A DNA stretch of 64,000 nucleotides from Moniliophthora roreri (GCA_001466705.2 LATX02000008.1:62001-126000), one strand, 5' to 3'. Positions 45,836-57,516 are shown, counted from the first letter of the stretch. A program made the numbers and translations. The notes: generated by a model not told the origin, from the letters alone.

Positions 45836-48146
45836 TTAATGACGGAACAGTACAGGATTACTATTTATAAAATCAATTCCATTTGCACGGTAGTTGTCCT
45901 GCGAGGGTTGTGAGATGGAGAAGCCTAAAAGTAGATAGAACCTACCGGGATAGCGGTTACGTTGTTCGTGTTGAATTCGAGAATGGACTACAGAGAGGCA
46001 TATATATCAGCTCGAAGCACTAGGGTAGAAATTGGAACTCACTGGGTTCGATGTGGCGTACTGAGGCCAAGCGGGTCCTGTATTTCAAGAGATTAATCGG
46101 GATGTTAGCGAAAGCTTGACTTGGAGCTCACTCGATTCTCCCTTTCCATCGTTGGGATCCAGAATGGTTGCAAATGAAATCCAATAATCCATCATCTTCA
46201 GACTCAGGGCGATATCGAGTGACGAACCGCCAGCCAGCGGAACAAGACCAAATACATAGAGTAGTTCCAGTGCGTGCGAAACTTCAAGGACAGTCAGTTA
46301 ATACCCGAAAAAGCAGAATGATTAGACCTCTTACCTCCTAGTTGAGGCGGGACAATCGCGAGGCGGGGACCGGTGAACAGATAGCCATACCCTTTGACAC
46401 CAGCTTGAACAGCAGCCTTTGTCCAAAGTCGTCGCACGGAGTGGAACAGGAGATCGCCAGCTAGAGTGAATTTCAGTCAGCATCTCCGGAATTGTTGAAA
46501 GAAAGGAGAAATGAGACGAACTAATGGCCGCAAATCGTTTATACTGGCTGCTTAACCCAAATGTCTCGTTTCCGGTATTGAAAGGCGATCCTAAAGCGGG
46601 CACATCGGGATACAACTGAAGGACTTGGTCTGCAGCGGCTTGCAGTTCTGCATTTCCACTTCCATCACTATTCGTCGTGTAGTTAGAGATAATATCATTT
46701 CGAATAGTATCTGACGAAGAGGTCGTGGTCGGTGCGAACAGTGTACCTGGAAAGCGTGAACGAACGTGCTTTCGTGCAGAAAAACAAATCGTAGTTACCT
46801 TCATCGAGATTGTTACCAGAGATGAAAGGAATCTTGGAAAACTGACCCTTTGTGTACATTTCTGAAGGCAGTTCAGGCAAAACACCACCAGGCCCATCTA
46901 GAGCGGGTACGAAAGGGAATTGTTCACGTGCCTCCGCCAAGGAGACTCCCGTAGCTTGCAAAAGAATACTTGAGCTTGCTGTTCTCAGACAGGTGAATGA
47001 ATCCCCAGGTGCTGAGTTAGAGCACTCTGGGACAGCTGCCACAAACGAGTCCCAGTTTCCCTGACGACGCGAAGCTTCAAAGGTGAGTGAAGTACCTGCA
47101 CCACCTGACTCCAAAATCTATAATTATCGTAAGATGTAGCACCTGCGGAAAGCTGTTGAATACCCACAGCACCTCTGACGAGATTCTCTAGACCCGAGTT
47201 GAGGTAGAGAACACCTATCGACACAGCTCCGGCACTTTCGCCAAAAACAGTCACCTGAGCAACAGATGTTCAGGAACTCGGAGTCTAGAAACGATATCAG
47301 TGACAGCGTACCTTTGCGGGATCGCCTCCAAAAGCAGCTATATTTCTCTTGATCCATTCAAGCGCAGTTAGCTGATCCTTCAAGCCGAGATTCAAGGCAC
47401 CTTTCTGCTCGGCTTCAGTTCCTTGAGGGAATCCGAGAGGGCCTAGTCTGTAGTTGAGGCTAGCGTAGATGACTGGAGTGCCCTGCAATTGCGAAGAGGT
47501 CAGTTATTGAAGTGTCATGGCATGAAGCACTTACACGAGCAATGCTTCTGAGAACGAGAGGGTTCCCATCTAGCTGGCTTGAATTTCCAGCTATAAAGAA
47601 CGAAAATTCTGAGCACAATTTTCCAAGGGGTAACTCTTGGAGAGCTCACCGAGAAAACCTCCGCCATGAATGAACACCATGACGGGTAACAGCCGGTTCC
47701 CTCGGATCAAGTTAATCGGTCGGTGAACATTGACTGTAAGGCAATCTTCTGAACTTGTAACGTTCTGTATGATAGCTCAGATTCTACTAGCACGAGAGAA
47801 TGACGCGAAGACTTACTGCACGAAGACTTACCGCAGGTAGCTGAAGGCATTGCGGGCCAAAGTTGGTGGCATTGAAGGTAGGAGCATCAAGGGCAGGCTT
47901 CAGAATGGGAGGCTGGAAACGTAGGTTTCCCAGAGGCGGTTCAGCGTATGGAATGCCTAGTATCCAGAACAATATTCGGCGGCGTTCAGAATTATGAAAC
48001 ATGAGCTGATACTTACCACCGAAGAACTCGAGAACCTGAAGCGTACTCGTGCCAGTGAGAGTTGTGTTTCCGAGCTGAACCTGTGCAGCCAAAGTCACAG
48101 CTGAAAAGGACGCGAGTAACAAGGACCGGCTGAGTAGCAGCTGCAT
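45836..48146 (-). CDS. carotenoid-ester-lipase-like type-B carboxylesterase, copy 3 (apparently intact)
   Basis: Full-length secreted esterase on the minus strand. ATG at 48144-48146 ([20 protein letters not shown]), [103 protein letters not shown] and [11 protein letters not shown] are all present, as is the terminal NPVLFRH-stop. The active-site loop reads SGNNLDEG instead of SGTNLDEG. It shares the duplicated splice donor (GTAAGTCTTCG twice) with copy 2. The TATA box seen in copies 1, 2 and 4 is changed here to ATTAAAA (about 48187-48194, read on the minus strand), which may lower transcription. Tail-to-tail with the intact DUF6593 gene. Confidence 0.85.
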
Positions 48147-48296
48147 TGCGGTAGTTCAAGATTAGCGTTAAGGGAGGACAGGACGTGATTTTTAATCGCG
48201 TGGCTCGTGGGAAGAGGAGTTGAACCCCCAACTTCTCACAGCCGTAAATGGATGGAATGAGATATGATTGATGACTAGGTGTTGCGTATGACCCCC

Positions 48297-48640
48297 AGTG
48301 AGAAATCGTCTGACGGTATCCGATGGTATCCGTTGGTATAAGATGCCTCAAAATCCATCGGATACCATCGGATACCAACGCATATCATCAGTATAAGTCG
48401 CCGCCTTTTCTGACGGTAACCGATGATATCCGATGATATCTGATGTTTTTGTGTGGGGTAGGTTTGAGCAGGTCTGTTACCAGCTTTTCGTCAGATACCA
48501 TCGAATAGATGTAAGAAAATCTGATGTATTCCGACAACATACCCTAGATACATGAACTTGTAATCTACGTAAAGTCCTTCTGTCACCGTAAACTAACCCT
48601 TTGCCCTATCCGCCCCCAAACCCTCTGCCCTGACCGTCCC
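48297..48640. repeat. repetitive insert with TATCCGATG units and a stem-loop
   Basis: Homology to the other esterase upstream regions stops at about 48295. The insert holds GGTATCCGATGGTATCCG at 48315-48332 and its inverted counterpart at 48355-48376, giving an 18-bp stem with a loop of about 22 bp. A third block, GGTAACCGATGATATCCGAT, starts at 48413, and an inverted CGTCAGATACCATCG lies near 48499. TCTGACGGTA precedes two of the blocks. It looks like a small non-autonomous element or element end, cut on the right by the N at 48641. Confidence 0.6.
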
Positions 48641-48641
48641 N
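48641..48641. other. single N: probable collapsed assembly gap
   Basis: Left side is the TATCCGATG insert; right side starts abruptly inside esterase copy 4 (exon for SGDLMFHS). The last five or so exons of copy 4 are missing at this point. Confidence 0.75.
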
Positions 48642-50144
48642 ATGAGATCGCCAGCTAAAGTGCATCTCAGTTAGCATCTCCTGAACCGTTGAAAGGAGAA
48701 ATGAGACGAACTAATGGCCGCCGATCGTTTGTACTGGCTGCTTAACCCAAATGTCTCGTTTCCGGTATTGAAAGGCGATCCTAAAGCGGGCACGTCGGGA
48801 TACAGTTGAAGGAGCTGGTCTGCAGCGGCTTGCAGTGCTGGGTCATCACTGTTCGTCGTGTAATTAGAAATAATACCATTTCTAATAGTATCTGACGAAG
48901 AGGTTGCGGTCGGCGTGAACGGCGTAGCTAAAAAGTGTCAACGAACGTCCTTCGTTCAGGAAAGTAAATCGCAGTTACCTTCATCGAGATTGGTACCAGA
49001 GATGAAAGGAATCTTGGAAAACTGACCCTTCGCGTACATTTCTGAAGGAAGTTCAGGCAAAACACCACCAGGCCCGTCTAGAGCTGGTACAAAAGGGAAT
49101 TGTTCGCGTGCCTCCGCAAATGAGACCCCCGTAGCTTGCAAAAGAGTACTTGAGCTTGCTGTTTTCAGACAAGTGAATGAATCCCCAGGTGCTGAGTTAG
49201 AGCACTCTGGGACAGCTGCCACAAACGAGTCCCAGTTTTCCTGACGACGCGAAGCTTCAAAGGTAAATGTAGTGCCTGCGCCGCCTGACTCCAAAANGGA
49301 AATGGTATCGGTGACAGCGTACCTTTGTGGGATCGCCTCCAAAAGCAGCTATATTTCTCTTGATCCATTCAAGCGCAGTTAGCTGATCCTTCAAGCCAAG
49401 ATTCAAGGCACTTTTCTGCTCGGCTTCAGTTCCTTGAGGGAATCCGAGAGGGCCTAGTCTGTAGTTGAGACTAGCGTAGATGACTGGAGTGCCCTGCAAT
49501 TGCGAAGAGGTCAGTTATTGAAGTGTCATGTCATGAAGCACTTACACGAGCGATGCCTCTAAGAACGAGAGGATTCCCGTCTAGCTGGCCTGAACTTCCA
49601 GCTATAAAGAACGAAAAGTCTGAGCACAATTTTCCAGGAGGTAACTCTTGGGGCGCTCACCGAGAAAACCTCCGCCGTGAATGAACACCATGACGGGTAA
49701 CAGCTGATTCCCTCGGATCAAATCAATCGGTCGGTGAATATTGACCGTAAGGCAATCTTCTGAACTGGTAACGTTCTGTATAATGCTCAGATTCTACTAG
49801 CACGAGAGAATAACATAAATGAAACCTACTGCGGGTAGCTGAAGGCATTGCGGACCAAAGTTGGTAGCATTGAAGGTGGGAACATCAAGGGCAGGCTTCA
49901 GAACGGGAGGCTGGAAACGCAGGTTTCCCAGAGGCGGTTCAGCATATGGAATGCCTATTATCCAGAACAACATTCGGCGACGGTCAAATTTATGAAACAT
50001 GAGCTGATACTTACCACCAAAGAACTCGAGAACCAGAAGCGTGCTCGTGCCAGTGAGGGTTGTGTTTCCGAGCTGAACTTGCGCAGCTAAAGTCACAGCT
50101 GAAAAGGACGCGAGTAACAAGGACCGACTGAGTAGCAGCTGCAT
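48642..50144 (-). pseudogene. carotenoid-ester-lipase-like type-B carboxylesterase, copy 4 (interrupted by assembly gaps)
   Basis: Minus strand from ATG 50142-50144 ([20 protein letters not shown]) through [46 protein letters not shown] and [18 protein letters not shown] to the end of the GDPTKV exon. There an N (49297) replaces the GESAG exon and the following intron. It resumes in [20 protein letters not shown] and runs through GTNLDEG and [10 protein letters not shown] to the N at 48641. The part left of 49297 is almost identical to copy 1, while the 5' half is distinct. The gene may be whole in the genome; the assembled version is not translatable. The TATA box is intact. Confidence 0.75.
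49297..49297. other. single N: probable collapsed assembly gap inside esterase copy 4
   Basis: Compared with copies 1-3, about 220 bp (the nucleophile-elbow exon and flanking introns) are missing at this N. Confidence 0.8.
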
Positions 50145-50187
50145 TGCGGTGGTTCTAGATTAGTGTTAAGGGAGGACAGGACGTGAT

Positions 50188-50194
50188 TTTTATA
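50188..50194 (-). promoter_or_regulatory. TATA box of esterase copy 4
   Basis: TATAAAA on the minus strand, 44-50 bp upstream of the ATG at 50144, in the same context as copies 1 and 2. Confidence 0.6.
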
Positions 50195-50728
50195 GCGCAC
50201 CGAGCAGCCTTCTCACAGCCGTAAATTGCCCGCCTATCATGAAATGAGATGTGATTGATGACTAGGTGCCGTGTATGACCCATTGATTTAGAGCGCTCTT
50301 TGGGTAGTGAATGACTAGGATTGGACGAAAAACTCTCATGAAACGTCAAATGAATTGCCAGAGAAAGTCACTGATAAAGATGATCAATCATTGTTGACGT
50401 ATAGAATGAAATGCCGCCTACTGTCGCGAGGTGATTCCAATTTTGAGCATTTGAAGTTTGCGAAAGGCACAATGACAAGCTGAGAATATATGTGATGCTG
50501 TAGCCGTTTCCGCTGCTGGCTTCGTAGGAATTCAGTTGAAAGTTGGTCTTGGTGGTAGAAGGAAGAGCCGCGGGATTTGAAAAGCGTCGGCAGACTAGCC
50601 GCGAGCAGGTGAGACCCAACTCTTACGGTAAAAGATGAATAGTCCAAGTACAATTGACACATATTCTACGCAGCACATTAGTAGTAGTAAAGTGTATTGT
50701 ATTAACTCGCATGCCTCTGTTTCGCTAA

Positions 50729-51735
50729 TTACGAGTGTTTTCGGATATGGGCTATTAACCTCTTCACAATGCTTCTCCGATCTGGTTCACGACCGGTCTT
50801 CCAATTAGCACTACCGCCAAACTTTGCAAACCGCGTAGGCCGGCTATCCGTTCTCTCAATATGTGGTCGCTTTTCATTGTCGAGAACGGGAACGATGGTA
50901 AAACATTTGTTTGTTTTACGACTGGATCGCAGAATCAAGAATGACCTGTGCTTTTCCATGTTCGCAGTGGCCTCGGAAACGAGAGGAGTACCAACTCGAA
51001 TGTCTCCTGATCGGCAGTTCTAGTAGTATTCTTCGGGGAGAAATTGTTCGCAGCAGGATGATATGGCGTAGTCCTCGGAGGAGCCAAACGTGTACAAGCA
51101 ACTCGCGCAATCGACCTTGGCAATGATAGAATCAAGTGAGAGGCTTTCGGTCGGTGTCGCAGGTGAATACGTCAAGTGGATGCTGTCCCGACAGTCTCGC
51201 TCTCTGTCTGTGATATGCTATGACGGAGTTGTGTTAGCACATAAACGCGATGAGAAACGTGTGCTTACCAGCTCCCAGGTCTGTAAGGTAGGGAAGACCG
51301 TGTGACATGCTGGGCATGGATAGAGTGAAGGGGACTAAAGATGCGACAAATGAGTGGAGATATTTGAAAGCTAAAAGTGTGATAAGAAGTGTANCATGAT
51401 GCGTAGCAGATAGTACAGATAGATCGCATTGTGGTAAGGTGTTTGAAAAGAATCCAGAGTGAGTGTTCTCAGTTTTATCGCGGGTGCATTTAAGGTTCCG
51501 AAGGTTCCATTTTTGGAGCTTTCGCAGTCGCGGATGAGGTGGCGCCAAGGCTGGAGGATCTGAGACCCGTACAGTCCAACTGAGCGGAACGCATACGGTT
51601 GTCATTCGTGCATTGCCTTGAATTGGATGTTTTACGCGCATTTGAAATGCTTCCAACTGCTTTATACATGCCCCAGAATACTTGAAAAACCAAGGCAAGA
51701 ATCAGAACCGTGATCAGGAGGCAGAAATACACCAC
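50729..51735 (-). CDS. uncharacterised split gene or relic, inverted copy of 17890-18972
   Basis: The 5' ORF (51735 down to 51490) reads MVYFCLLITVLILALVFQVF then WGMYKAVGSISNARKTS and SSLGATSSATAKAPKMEP: an 81-aa protein with one membrane-spanning helix. The overlapping frame from 51698 is also open. The 3' part (50729-50959) reads MEKHRSFLILRSSRKTNKCF with a basic RRSIVKRLIAHIRKHS end. An N at 51394 removes about 90 bp present in the other copy. The exon structure is unresolved and no family is recognised. Confidence 0.3.
51394..51394. other. single N: probable collapsed assembly gap
   Basis: Between CATGATGCGTAGCAG on one side and GAAGTGTA on the other; in the plus-strand copy these are separated by about 90 bp (18220-18310). 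Confidence 0.75.
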
Positions 51736-51888
51736 GTACTATGCTCAGACTATGCTCTGAGTTCAAACGCCTGTGAATATCCAGCTGTTGTGGCCCTTTG
51801 GGTAGAAAGAGAAGCTCAGAAAGCTATCCTTGGCTCCGAACATTATTCTGCGCCTGAATATGGATTCGGAAATTATTTGGCGTCAGTT

Positions 51889-52283
51889 ACGAGTTCGGAA
51901 TGAAATGGAGAAATCGTCTTTTACCCTTGCAAATGTTGGGGGGATTTCCCGCCAAATTTCGTGCCTTGCACAGCCTCGTAAATTTCCACGCCCTATTCCC
52001 ATGGTCATGTGATTGATGGTATTTCCTCACCAGCGCAAAAATCGTCTTTTATCCAACAGATGGGGGCGCGTAGTACATTGGCTGCGTGGTTTTTGCCTGC
52101 GAGGAGCTAGCCGAAGGCTGGGCGACGAGTAGGCAAGATAAGGGACACGGACTCCTCGTATTCCGGGCTGCAAGAAGCTGGCCAAATTTGAAGGTGAAAA
52201 ACGGCACCTTGCGGTTCGAGTGTCTCTAGCCATGGTGTCTACTCTTTGAGTCCTCAGAATCTCCTGGAAGGCCGAACTCGTAC
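51889..52283. other. intergenic, weak ORFs only
   Basis: A minus-strand ORF (52027-52308) is arginine-rich and lacks recognisable features. Nothing supported. Confidence 0.4.
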
Positions 52284-54040
52284 ATGTCGGTGGTTTACGC
52301 CGACCCACTTGAACTAGTTGAAGTTTGGGACAGGGGTCGAGGTGGTGAGACGAGAAACGGGATTGTTCCCACGCTCTGCATGACCTCTCCTCCCGCCAGC
52401 GTCAGTGTCACTGTATCGATTCATGCTCATGGACTCAAAGCTCAGAAGACGATAAAATGGACAAAAAATGGGCATGATTCCCAGAGAGACCTCAACACCC
52501 GCGGCGAGAAGACGATTCCAAATTTGATCAAAAAAAAAAAATTACTGGAGTCAGAACGTTAATGCTTCGATAGTTCGTACCAAGTATAAGCCTTTTCCTG
52601 ATCTTGTTTCAACTTTTCCTAATGTATTCCTATTCTCAGGACGACTTCGGCATCAATTGGCCTATCTGGTATTCATCTCTACCATCAACGTTCACTCCCG
52701 TACGAAAATATGCTATGGGCCTAGGGGACGTCAGAATCTAGAATTATGGTCTCGAACGGGTTTAGAGAGAAAATCCGGGACGGATGCTCATTGTGAGTTA
52801 TCCTTTATTTTCACGTCTTGTGTTGATAACTGACCTTTTCGGTCTGCCAGCTGTTGACCGACCAAATTCAAATGCAAGGTGAACATCATTTCCGCCGCGT
52901 GCTATCTCCACTAAATCAAGGAATGAAAGCATCCGCACAGAAGTTGTTGGACTGTTCCCGATAGCCGCCAAAACCGCCAAAAAAAAGGAAAGAGACGATT
53001 CACTTTTGCTGAAGAACTCGTATGGGGCTCGCCGGCGTGTATGCCAAGATGAGGTATCCGAAGATGAGCAAACACTGCCGATTCCCTTTGTTTGCATCAT
53101 GCTGACGGTGGCCTTGCACTAATGAAGGGCTATTCACTTGGCGCTGTACGGTCGCGATATATTGTTTTGGTCAAAATTGACCGAGCTTCCCAAATAGCTA
53201 GGTGTGTGCATTTCATCTTCTGCAAGGCCAGAGCTCAATCTTGAACACAGTGTCATTTCGAAAACCTCATGTTTTCCTCTTTGAGCTCTGCATGAAGGTA
53301 TTTATCAGTCATCGTAGTTCTGTTTACCGGAACCGATCGCGAAGGCGACATAGCAACTTGGAAGACAGATTTCCAATCTGTGCCCTGGAAGGAACGTGTC
53401 AAGATGTCAAGATCACAAGTATACCGATGGTTGACTCCGCGAGTCGATATGGTAAGCATTCCCAAAATTCCGTACAGTTCCAGTTCTTCACTCACAAGAG
53501 GTCACCACAGGAGATCAATCCCCGTCATTCATCGCATCTCACCGTACTTTTGAGCAATGTGAAAGGAGAGGCCTCGAAGCCTTGTTGGTGAAACCGATTG
53601 TGACCATCATCGGAGGGAACTGCAAACGGAGTAACGTGGTTTAGGTGGGAGCGAGCGTTCCCCTTACTGCTGTAGCAGGGCTCTGATCTTGATAGGCGCT
53701 TTAGGTTAGCTTTTGGATGCCGGACTACGAGGTTGAGATATCTGGTGTTGTCGAAAAGGTGACACGAAATTTATTCGAGATAACGCTCCACTAAACTTGA
53801 TTTCCAGATCGAGGGAAGCTTATGCGAACCTCACGCTGGCCTGGACGATTCGAGACTTTTCTCCCTCCGAGATGTTCGGATGTTCTTCACATAACATAGA
53901 ACTTGAAGGAGGCCTCGACTTGGAAACTTTTGTACTTTCATGACCATGTTCACTTTGGCGTCTGCCTATTATTTGTACAATGTTTGGCAAAAGCTTCGGT
54001 GCGCATGACGCGTGAGGTGTGATTTTCGACCCCTTTTCGG
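52284..54040. repeat. 1.75-kb direct repeat, copy A (degenerate gene)
   Basis: Matches 58624-60402 along its whole length with many small differences. Plus-strand pieces read like exons: DDFGINWPIWYSSLPSTFTP (about 52640-52700) and a later QVYRWLTPRVDM-like segment (about 53420-53450). They are followed by an intron-like gap and a GEASKPCW-ending frame. Stop codons interrupt both copies (one just after NYGLE in copy B, an earlier TAG in copy A). It carries no terminal inverted repeats that I could find. Probably a duplicated, decayed gene of unknown family. Confidence 0.65.
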
Positions 54041-54293
54041 GAGGTGGGGAAGCTCTGTTTTCTCTGCGACTCCGAGTTACGTCGCGCAGTGCACTTTATG
54101 AACCTCGAGTCATCGTGGGCGCGACTTGAAACTGCGTGAATTCTAGTGCGTTTCTTCGTTAACGATAGTCTAGTAATCCTTTTCGCTGACCTGTGTTCTC
54201 AGAGTACTCGTAAAGATTATGAACGCACACAATAACAGTCAAGTATGCATCAGAAGGAAACAGTGCACTCCTCAGTGAGAGACGTGATCTGGG
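54041..54293. other. spacer between direct repeat A and the MITE-like element
   Basis: No ORF of note and no recognised motif. Confidence 0.35.
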
Positions 54294-54299
54294 GGACTA

Positions 54300-54660
54300 C
54301 TAGTGATGTTGCGGGCCTGGCTCGGCTCAAAGCCCCGGGCTTAGGCCTGGCTTGAGAGGGCTCAGGCTCACCAAACATCGAGCCCGAGCCTTGAGCCGCC
54401 AGAAGCCCGAGCCGCCAGAAGCCCGAGCCATAGGCAGGGCCCGGCTTAGGCCAGGGCTTTTGGGTATCACTTGCCTACACCCACGGGCTGCACTTTCCAT
54501 CATATCGTCTAGGGCTCAAGCCCTGGGCTTGGGCTTTCAAAAATGCAAGCCCGAGCCCTGAGCCGGTCGAAGCCCTACAGTAGGGCTTGGCTCGGCTTTG
54601 TGAGCCCCGGCTCGGTCAGGCCTGGCTTCAGGGCTTGAGCCGAGCCCCCAACATCACTAG
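54300..54660. mobile_element. MITE-like element, 361 bp, GGCTCGGCTCAAGCC-rich
   Basis: Begins CTAGTGATGTTG and ends in its perfect inverted complement CAACATCACTAG. The similarity extends inward through GGCTCGGCTCAA / TTGAGCCGAGCC. The interior is made of AAGCCCGAGCC and GGGCTTGGGCT words on both strands, so it can fold extensively. GGACTA lies directly on both sides (54294-54299 and 54661-54666), consistent with a 6-bp target-site duplication. It has no coding capacity; the 69-aa frame inside is an artefact of the repeat. It would depend on a transposase elsewhere. The superfamily cannot be assigned from this alone. Confidence 0.8.
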
Positions 54661-55670
54661 GGACTAGAAGTGGTGATGAAATTTTATACATGGTGAGGCG
54701 ATGGGACTGGTTAAAATGCGTTTTCTAATGGTGTCTTGGCCGAATTGGGTCACCTCATCGTATGTCAATAGCTGCGTTCGCCTTGTATCGGATGCACTTT
54801 TCGCTACAACCTCTTGCCTGCCCACGACACTCATTCCGAAGAACTGCCATTTGTCAGCCCTGGTCAGCACTCGATTGCGGGATAACATACCTGGACTATC
54901 ACAGCACCTTTATCCAGGGTCCATATTTAGGCATCTGGATCATAACGCCGCTTCGCCAGGCAGGGTTTTCAAACCGATTTCCTGTATCAACATTTCTGAT
55001 ATATTCCCCCAGGTTAACAAATCCCTGGTAGCTCTCACAATACTCCACGATACGCCACCTTACCAAAAAAATAACCGCAAATATTGGTGATGTCTTCCCA
55101 TGTGTGTGATTGGTCCGATAGCTGACCAAAGTTATACCAAGAAGATAGTTCTCAAGCTGGTGTCGAGAGGTCTTAGGAAGCTGTTTACCAAGTGGTACGA
55201 TGTAAAGAGTTGTGCAAAAACAATCTACGCGATGCGCCTGATTGGCACTCGGGCCAATATTCTCGGTAAGGTGGAGTACTACACATTACATCGACTGCGA
55301 CAAGCTCTTACAGACCCTTCCTTCTCGTTCCTCGCCTACGTAATACCTATTCGAAAGCACAACCGATAGCTGATAGTTCGTTTACTGAGCTCTTTCAGTA
55401 TACGGGGAAGTGCCGCCTGCGGCGGCGCCTCACCTTGCTTGTCTTCAATGGAATAGAAGTAGGTGCCGAAAAAATAACAGACTTGGCCATGAAGCTAAAT
55501 CTTTCGGAGGATCTAGAATGGGCCACAGATCCAGATTCTGTTTCAACAACTGCTATGAGTGCAGTAATATCGAACCTGGTTTACCTTGTTGCACGAGTTC
55601 AAGGGTGCTGAAGTCTTTTCGCGTGTTGCCCCGGCAGTCAGAGTGGAAGGCCATGAGCACTGAGCCGTAG
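54661..55670 (+). CDS. unrecognised coding-like region
   Basis: Coding-like pieces on the plus strand: YVNSCVRLVSDALFATTSCL (about 54760-54820), IVLKLVSRGLRKLFTKWYDV with KSCAKTIYAMRLIGTRANIL (55145-55265) and IADSSFTELFQYTGKCRLRR with LTLLVFNGIEVGAEKITDLA and LEWATDPDSVSTTAMSAVIS (55367-55600, stop near 55612). They lie in different frames and would need introns; GTAAGG after NILG is a plausible donor. A competing minus-strand frame (54664-54888) is also open. No family recognised; could be a decayed gene. Confidence 0.25.
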
Positions 55671-55913
55671 TGCCGACGGGACAGGTATCTAGCCTTTTAT
55701 ACGATATAGGTTCCGACGGCTGAATTCGAAGGATATTGACAAGCAAGGTGAATTCCTTCTCTCAAGTCCTTAGTCCAATACATATCTCACGACTCAGTAT
55801 CCCGGGTAGACCTCCCCGCTTGATCAGTCATCCATTGGAATAGGCGACTTAGAAATGCTTGTTAATGATTCCGTGGCGAGCCCGAGAATTCAAAATACCC
55901 CACAATGGCAACA

Positions 55914-55919
55914 TATAAA
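55914..55919 (+). promoter_or_regulatory. TATA box of the epoxide hydrolase gene
   Basis: TATAAA, 32-37 bp before the ATG at 55951. It supports that ATG over the in-frame ATG at 55855, which lies upstream of the box. Confidence 0.55.
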
Positions 55920-55950
55920 GACGTTGTGTCCCTTCTGTCTACTTAACACC

Positions 55951-57516
55951 ATGTCTTCCTTCAAGATCGCCGTACCAGACGAAGCTCTTGACCTACTGAA
56001 AAAGAAACTAGAGCTCACTCGCCTTCCCGACGAAATCGGCGAAGCAGGATGGGACTACGGTGCACCTCTCGCCGATATTCGCAGGCTGCTCGCCAGATGG
56101 AAGGATGGATATGACTGGAGGAAGTACGAGAAAGTCCTGAATGAGGAGCTACCGCAATACACGAGGGATATCGAGGTTGAGGGGCATGGAGTGCTGAATA
56201 TTCACTACGTTCACAAGAAGAGTGAAGTGGCGAATGCCATCCCGTTGTTGTTCGTTCATGGATGTAAGTGGTCCTGTTGTTCATGCTTGATTGTGACCAC
56301 TAACGAATGTGGCAGGGCCTGGAAGCTTCCTCGAACTCAGGAAGATCTTGCCGCTGTTGACGGCTACTGAACCGGGAATGCCCAGCTTCCATGTCGTTGG
56401 CTTGGGTCTTCCTGGGTTTGGCTTCTCTGAAGGAACAAAGAAGAAGGGGTTCGACCTACCGAAATACGCCGAGGTCTGTTCTCTGTTCTTTCATGATGTC
56501 GGCTTACTCAGAGTAGTGGTAATCTGAAACCCCAGGTTGGTCATAAACTCATGCTGGCGCTTGGGTATACGGAATATGGTATGTTGCGAGTTTCTCGCCA
56601 TCATCAAAACTGTTCATTCATCATGGCTTGCGTTTACAGTCACGCAAGGTGGAGATTGGGGCTGGGGTGTACGTTTCATCTCATCCGCGGCACCAGCTCA
56701 TCCTCATGCTCTCTGTTCAAGGTTACCCGCACCATGGCTTCTATATACGGTGGCAAACACGTCAAGGCTTGGCACACCAATCTCCCACTGTATGCTTCCA
56801 TCTTCACCGCTCTTCCCGTTCTCACTTGATATTTGCATTCTAGTGTGTCTGGCCCTCCAGAAGATGCCGACCCCACAAAATATGACAAGGAAGACCTCGA
56901 ACGGCTCGAGCGATCGGAGTGGTTCCGGACGAAAGGATACGGCTACTTCCTAGAACAGTCAACGCAGCCCCAAACCATTGGGTATAGCCTGACAGATTCG
57001 CCAGTCGGTCTTCTAGCATGGATTTATGAGAAAATGGTAGTCTGGACAGATGCATATCCTTGGGATGACGATGAAGGTACATTTTTCTCTCTCTCCAGTT
57101 GGCGCAGTGAATCAACTAATATGACGACTTCAGTTCTGACTTGGATATCCGTATACTGGTTCTCGCGATCAGGACCAGCAGCCTCGTTAAGAATATACTA
57201 TGAGTACACTGAGTCAGGTGGACCTGAAGCTGTCCCGATGCCTACAATTCCAGCTGGATATTCGTTCTTCCCGAAAGAGATCATTATAAGCCCAAAGTCG
57301 TAAGTGTTCTCGCTCTCTGAATTATCGTACTTGTTCTGACTACGATCTTATAGATGGTACACTGACAAAAATATTGTTTTCATTTCGAACCATGAACGTG
57401 GTGGGCATTTCGCGGCACATGAGCAGCCAGACAAATTAGCTGGAGATTTGAGGAACATGTTTGGGAAAGGCGGACCAGCGTATGGGGTTGTTCCTGGAAA
57501 AGACGGGTATGAATAG
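55951..57516 (+). CDS. epoxide hydrolase (EPHX1-like, N-terminal EHN domain + alpha/beta-hydrolase)
   Basis: Converts epoxides to vicinal diols. Exon 1 (55951-56263) carries the EHN domain: [49 protein letters not shown] WR motif, then IHYVHKKS and LLFVHG. Splicing gives the oxyanion-hole motif HGWPGSF. Next: [34 protein letters not shown], the nucleophile Asp in TQGGDWGW (about 56640), [39 protein letters not shown], and the catalytic His in [15 protein letters not shown], ending GKDGYE at 57516. About eight exons and roughly 400 aa, usual for the fungal family. It forms an island between the two 1.75-kb direct repeats. Fungal members act on xenobiotic or lipid epoxides; this substrate is unknown. 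Confidence 0.9.

Larger units (their letters stand above)
45530..51888. repeat. right arm of the inverted segmental duplication
   Basis: Minus-strand counterpart of 17734-22153. Contains the last DUF6593 exon, esterase copies 3 and 4 in tandem on the minus strand, and the hypothetical region at 50.7-51.7 kb. Three of the window's four N characters are in this arm. Confidence 0.8.

Noticed and set aside
48297..48640. CRISPR array or centromeric satellite
   Set aside because: Repeat units are short, variable and partly inverted, with no spacers; the genome is eukaryotic, and the cluster is too small for a satellite.
52027..52308. 93-aa arginine-rich minus ORF
   Set aside because: No conserved copy, no domain, composition typical of non-coding sequence.
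54352..54561. 69-aa ORF in the GGGCTCGG region
   Set aside because: Lies entirely inside the MITE-like element and reflects its repeat words.
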